Part shown: positions 62,081-64,000 of the stretch, piece after piece
Numbering within the stretch: position 1 is the stretch's first letter
Layout of the letters: the number at the start of each line of letters is the position of its first letter
Source: Caulobacter sp. UNC279MFTsu5.1
Lineage (GTDB): Bacteria; Pseudomonadota; Alphaproteobacteria; Caulobacterales; Caulobacteraceae
Direction: 5' to 3'
Length of the DNA: 64,000 nucleotides
NCBI RefSeq assembly: GCF_900114015.1
Contig: NZ_FORN01000006.1
Span: 62,001-126,000 of the forward strand
Notes under the pieces: generated by a model
What the model was told of the DNA's origin: nothing
The model's database searches: none
The model's input: only the letters and a program-made list of their open reading frames with translations
Position numbers and translations under genes: made by a program

Positions 62081-64000
62081 CTATTTCTTCCGCGTCACCA
62101 CCACCGGATGGCCATTGTACGCCACGGTCTCGTCGACCGCGTCGAAGTCGACCGGCTTGGCGCCGCCGCCGATGAAGCGGACCTTGATCGTCCGGTTCTC
62201 GACCATGCCCTTGAAGCTGCCCGACCGAGCGCCGATCGTCAGGCGGCCCGTCGCGTTGTCGAAGCTCATCGGGATGCGGCTCCAGGCGCCGCGGGCGTAG
62301 CCGTTGCTGAGGCCGTCGTCCTCGTAGAGCTCGAACCGGCCATCGGCCCCCGTGTAGACCACCACGGTCAGGGGCGCGTCGGGCTGCTCGCCGACATATT
62401 GCTGGACCACCGTGGTCGGCACGATCGAGCCGGCCTTGACGAACAGCGGCATGCGCGACAGCGGCGCGTCGGCCTTGACGGTCTGGCCGCCCTTGAACGC
62501 CTTGCCGCTCTCGAAGTCGTACCAGCTGGCCCCCGCCGGCAGATAGACCTGCCGCGAGCGAGCCTTGAACTGGGTGACCGGCGCCACCAGGAACGCCTTG
62601 CCGAACAGGTACTCGTCATTGACCTCGCGCGCGGTCTTGTCGGCCGGGAAATCCATCACCAGGCCGCGCATCATGATCCCGTCGCGCTGATAGGTGTCGG
62701 CCGCCAGGGTGTAGGTGTAGGGCATCAGCCGGTAGCGGAGCTCGTCATACCAGGCCAGGCTCTTGTAGACTTCGGTCCCCTCGTCGGCGAGGTTGTAGAT
62801 CTCGCGGAACGGGAACTCGCCGTGGCTGCGGAACAGCGGGCTGAAGGCGCCGAACTGGAACCAGCGCAGGTTCAGCTCCTGCCACTCGGCCCAATGGGCG
62901 GGGTCCTTGTTGGTGTAGCGATCCTCGACCGAGAAGCCGCCGATGTCGGTGGTCCAGTTGGGCACGCCCGACATCGACAGGTTCACGCCGGCCGAGATCT
63001 GGTCCTTCAGGTCATCCCAGCGCGCGACCACGTCGCCGCTCCACAGAGCCACGCCGTTGCGCTGGATGCCGCCGAAGCCCGAGCGCGACAGGATGAAGCT
63101 GCGCTTGTCGGGGTTCAGCGCGCGCTCGCCCTCGAACACGCCCTGGGTGTGGATCAGCGGATAGGAATTGTAGAACTCCGCCCCCGGGCCGATCGCCGTC
63201 GGCCCCATGCGCAGGGTGCGCTCGGGGATGTCGAGGTTGGAGTGCATGTCCGGCTCGTCGCTGTCCATCCACCAGGCGTCGACGCCGAAGCCCTTCAGGC
63301 TGTCCTTGACCTGGCGCCAGTAGATGTCGCGCGCCTCCTTGGAATAGGGGTCATAGAACGAGTTCAGATAGCCCGGGCCGACCCAGTCCAGCGCGCCCTG
63401 CTCAATGTTGCGCTTGTACATGAAGCCCTTGGCGTCGAGCTCCTTGAAGTGTTCCGTTGTCGGATAGAACTTCGGCCAGATCGAGATCATGAAGTGGCCG
63501 TTCATCGCGTGGATGTCGTCGACCATCTTCTTGGGGTCGGCGAAGCGGGTCTCGTCGAACTTGTGGCTGCCCCAGGCGTCGTCCTTCCAGTAGCGCCAGT
63601 CCATGACCACGTTGTCGATCGGCAGCTTGCGGTCGCGGTACTCCTTGAGCACCCCGACGATCTGGTCCTGGGTCTCGTAGCGCTGGCGGCTCTGCCAGAA
63701 GCCGTAGGCCCAGCGCGGCAGGGCCACGGCCTTGCCGGTCAGCTCGCGATAGCCGCCGACCACCTGGTCCAGGTCGCCGCCGGCCACGAAGTAGTAGTCG
63801 ACCGCATGGGCGACGTCCGAGGTCATGGTCAGCGACTTCTGGTCGGCCGCCGGGATCGGGTTGTTGTGCAGCAGGCCGATATAGCCCTCGTTGGGATCCC
63901 ACTCGACGCGGATCTTGTGGCGGGTCCCGGCCTGCATCGGGGCGTTGAAGTTGTGGAACCAGGGGTTCCAGTTCTGCCGCCAGCGGTCGATCGCCAGCTT
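62081..64000 (-). CDS. GH31 alpha-xylosidase, 5' end beyond the window
   Basis: The last 639 residues of a GH31 enzyme; the frame continues past 64000, so the start and N-terminal domains are not seen. The barrel has RWAYGFWQSRQRYETQDQIV, NVVMDWRYWKDDAWGSHKFD, GFGVDAWWMDSDEPDMHSN with the nucleophile Asp, and SGDVVARWDDLKDQISAG with the acid/base Asp; C-terminal sandwich domains follow. The WWMDSDEPDMHSN sequence matches bacterial alpha-xylosidases of xyloglucan systems (Cellvibrio Xyl31A-like), which cut alpha-1,6-xylose from xyloglucan oligosaccharides. The gene is convergent with the M23 peptidase and belongs functionally with the GH74/GH29/GH3 locus at 41-52 kb. Confidence 0.9.
   Translation of the reverse strand, partial: KLAIDRWRQNWNPWFHNFNAPMQAGTRHKIRVEWDPNEGYIGLLHNNPIPAADQKSLTMTSDVAHAVDYYFVAGGDLDQVVGGYRELTGKAVALPRWAYGFWQSRQRYETQDQIVGVLKEYRDRKLPIDNVVMDWRYWKDDAWGSHKFDETRFADPKKMVDDIHAMNGHFMISIWPKFYPTTEHFKELDAKGFMYKRNIEQGALDWVGPGYLNSFYDPYSKEARDIYWRQVKDSLKGFGVDAWWMDSDEPDMHSNLDIPERTLRMGPTAIGPGAEFYNSYPLIHTQGVFEGERALNPDKRSFILSRSGFGGIQRNGVALWSGDVVARWDDLKDQISAGVNLSMSGVPNWTTDIGGFSVEDRYTNKDPAHWAEWQELNLRWFQFGAFSPLFRSHGEFPFREIYNLADEGTEVYKSLAWYDELRYRLMPYTYTLAADTYQRDGIMMRGLVMDFPADKTAREVNDEYLFGKAFLVAPVTQFKARSRQVYLPAGASWYDFESGKAFKGGQTVKADAPLSRMPLFVKAGSIVPTTVVQQYVGEQPDAPLTVVVYTGADGRFELYEDDGLSNGYARGAWSRIPMSFDNATGRLTIGARSGSFKGMVENRTIKVRFIGGGAKPVDFDAVDETVAYNGHPVVVTRKK

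Overview
The window is high-GC DNA from a free-living alphaproteobacterium, most likely a Caulobacter or a close relative. The reasons are a pair of MucR-type regulators (Caulobacter carries a MucR1/MucR2 pair), a DUF2336 protein, an Oar-like TonB-dependent receptor, an alpha-type ohr/ohrR pair, histidine catabolism through HutF, and sites resembling the CtrA box TTAA-N7-TTAA. Genus is inferred from gene content only; there is no rRNA here. No insertion sequence, integrase, phage block or CRISPR array is visible.

Layout. 1-2.0 kb: end of a D-lactate-dehydrogenase-like gene, MucR paralog 1 and a DUF2336 protein. 2.2-4.6 kb: a chemotaxis transducer divergent from an AlkD-like repair protein. 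5-8.5 kb: a minus-strand run (GNAT/CelD-like protein, family-2 glycosyltransferase, cupin-fold protein, Inh-type protease inhibitor), probably envelope polysaccharide work. 8.6-20.4 kb: mixed housekeeping and stress genes: free methionine-R-sulfoxide reductase, a DUF559 nuclease gene enclosed by a 58-60 bp inverted repeat, enoyl-CoA hydratase, a nucleotidyltransferase/DUF4180 pair behind a three-copy operator, MaoC dehydratase, an XRE regulator divergent from a hydrolase, CsbD, a serine protease, oligopeptidase B, GNAT, and a Met/His/Cys-rich metal-related pair. 20.5-24 kb: MucR paralog 2, tRNA-Gln, tRNA-Pro and sppA. 24.6-40.8 kb: large TonB-dependent receptor, small enzymes, an acyl-CoA ligase fused to a membrane/DUF1499 module, hybrid histidine kinase, kinase fusion, TetR, pdxH, DnaJ-like protein and ohr/ohrR.

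41.3-51.8 kb is a glycan-degradation locus: SGNH acetylesterase, GH3 beta-glucosidase, GH97 alpha-glycosidase, GH74 xyloglucanase and GH29 alpha-fucosidase. A GH31 alpha-xylosidase runs off the right edge (62.1-64 kb). Together these can remove acetyl, fucose, xylose and backbone glucose, so fucosylated xyloglucan is the likely substrate. The block between them (52.9-61.1 kb) is a complete hut regulon: hutC-hutF on one strand, hutI-hutH-hutG-hutU-hutD on the other, with a palindromic HutC-type operator between them. HutF plus HutG implies the five-step route from histidine to glutamate and formate.

Intergenic space is rich in dispersed palindromic elements of several families. The most interesting non-standard structures are the inverted-repeat-enclosed DUF559 nuclease gene, the ligase-DUF1499 fusion, a 12-bp LacI-type palindrome shared by the GH3/GH97 divergent promoter and the region upstream of the TonB-dependent receptor, the triple TTATACGCA operator, and the two MucR paralogs that have each lost a different zinc ligand.
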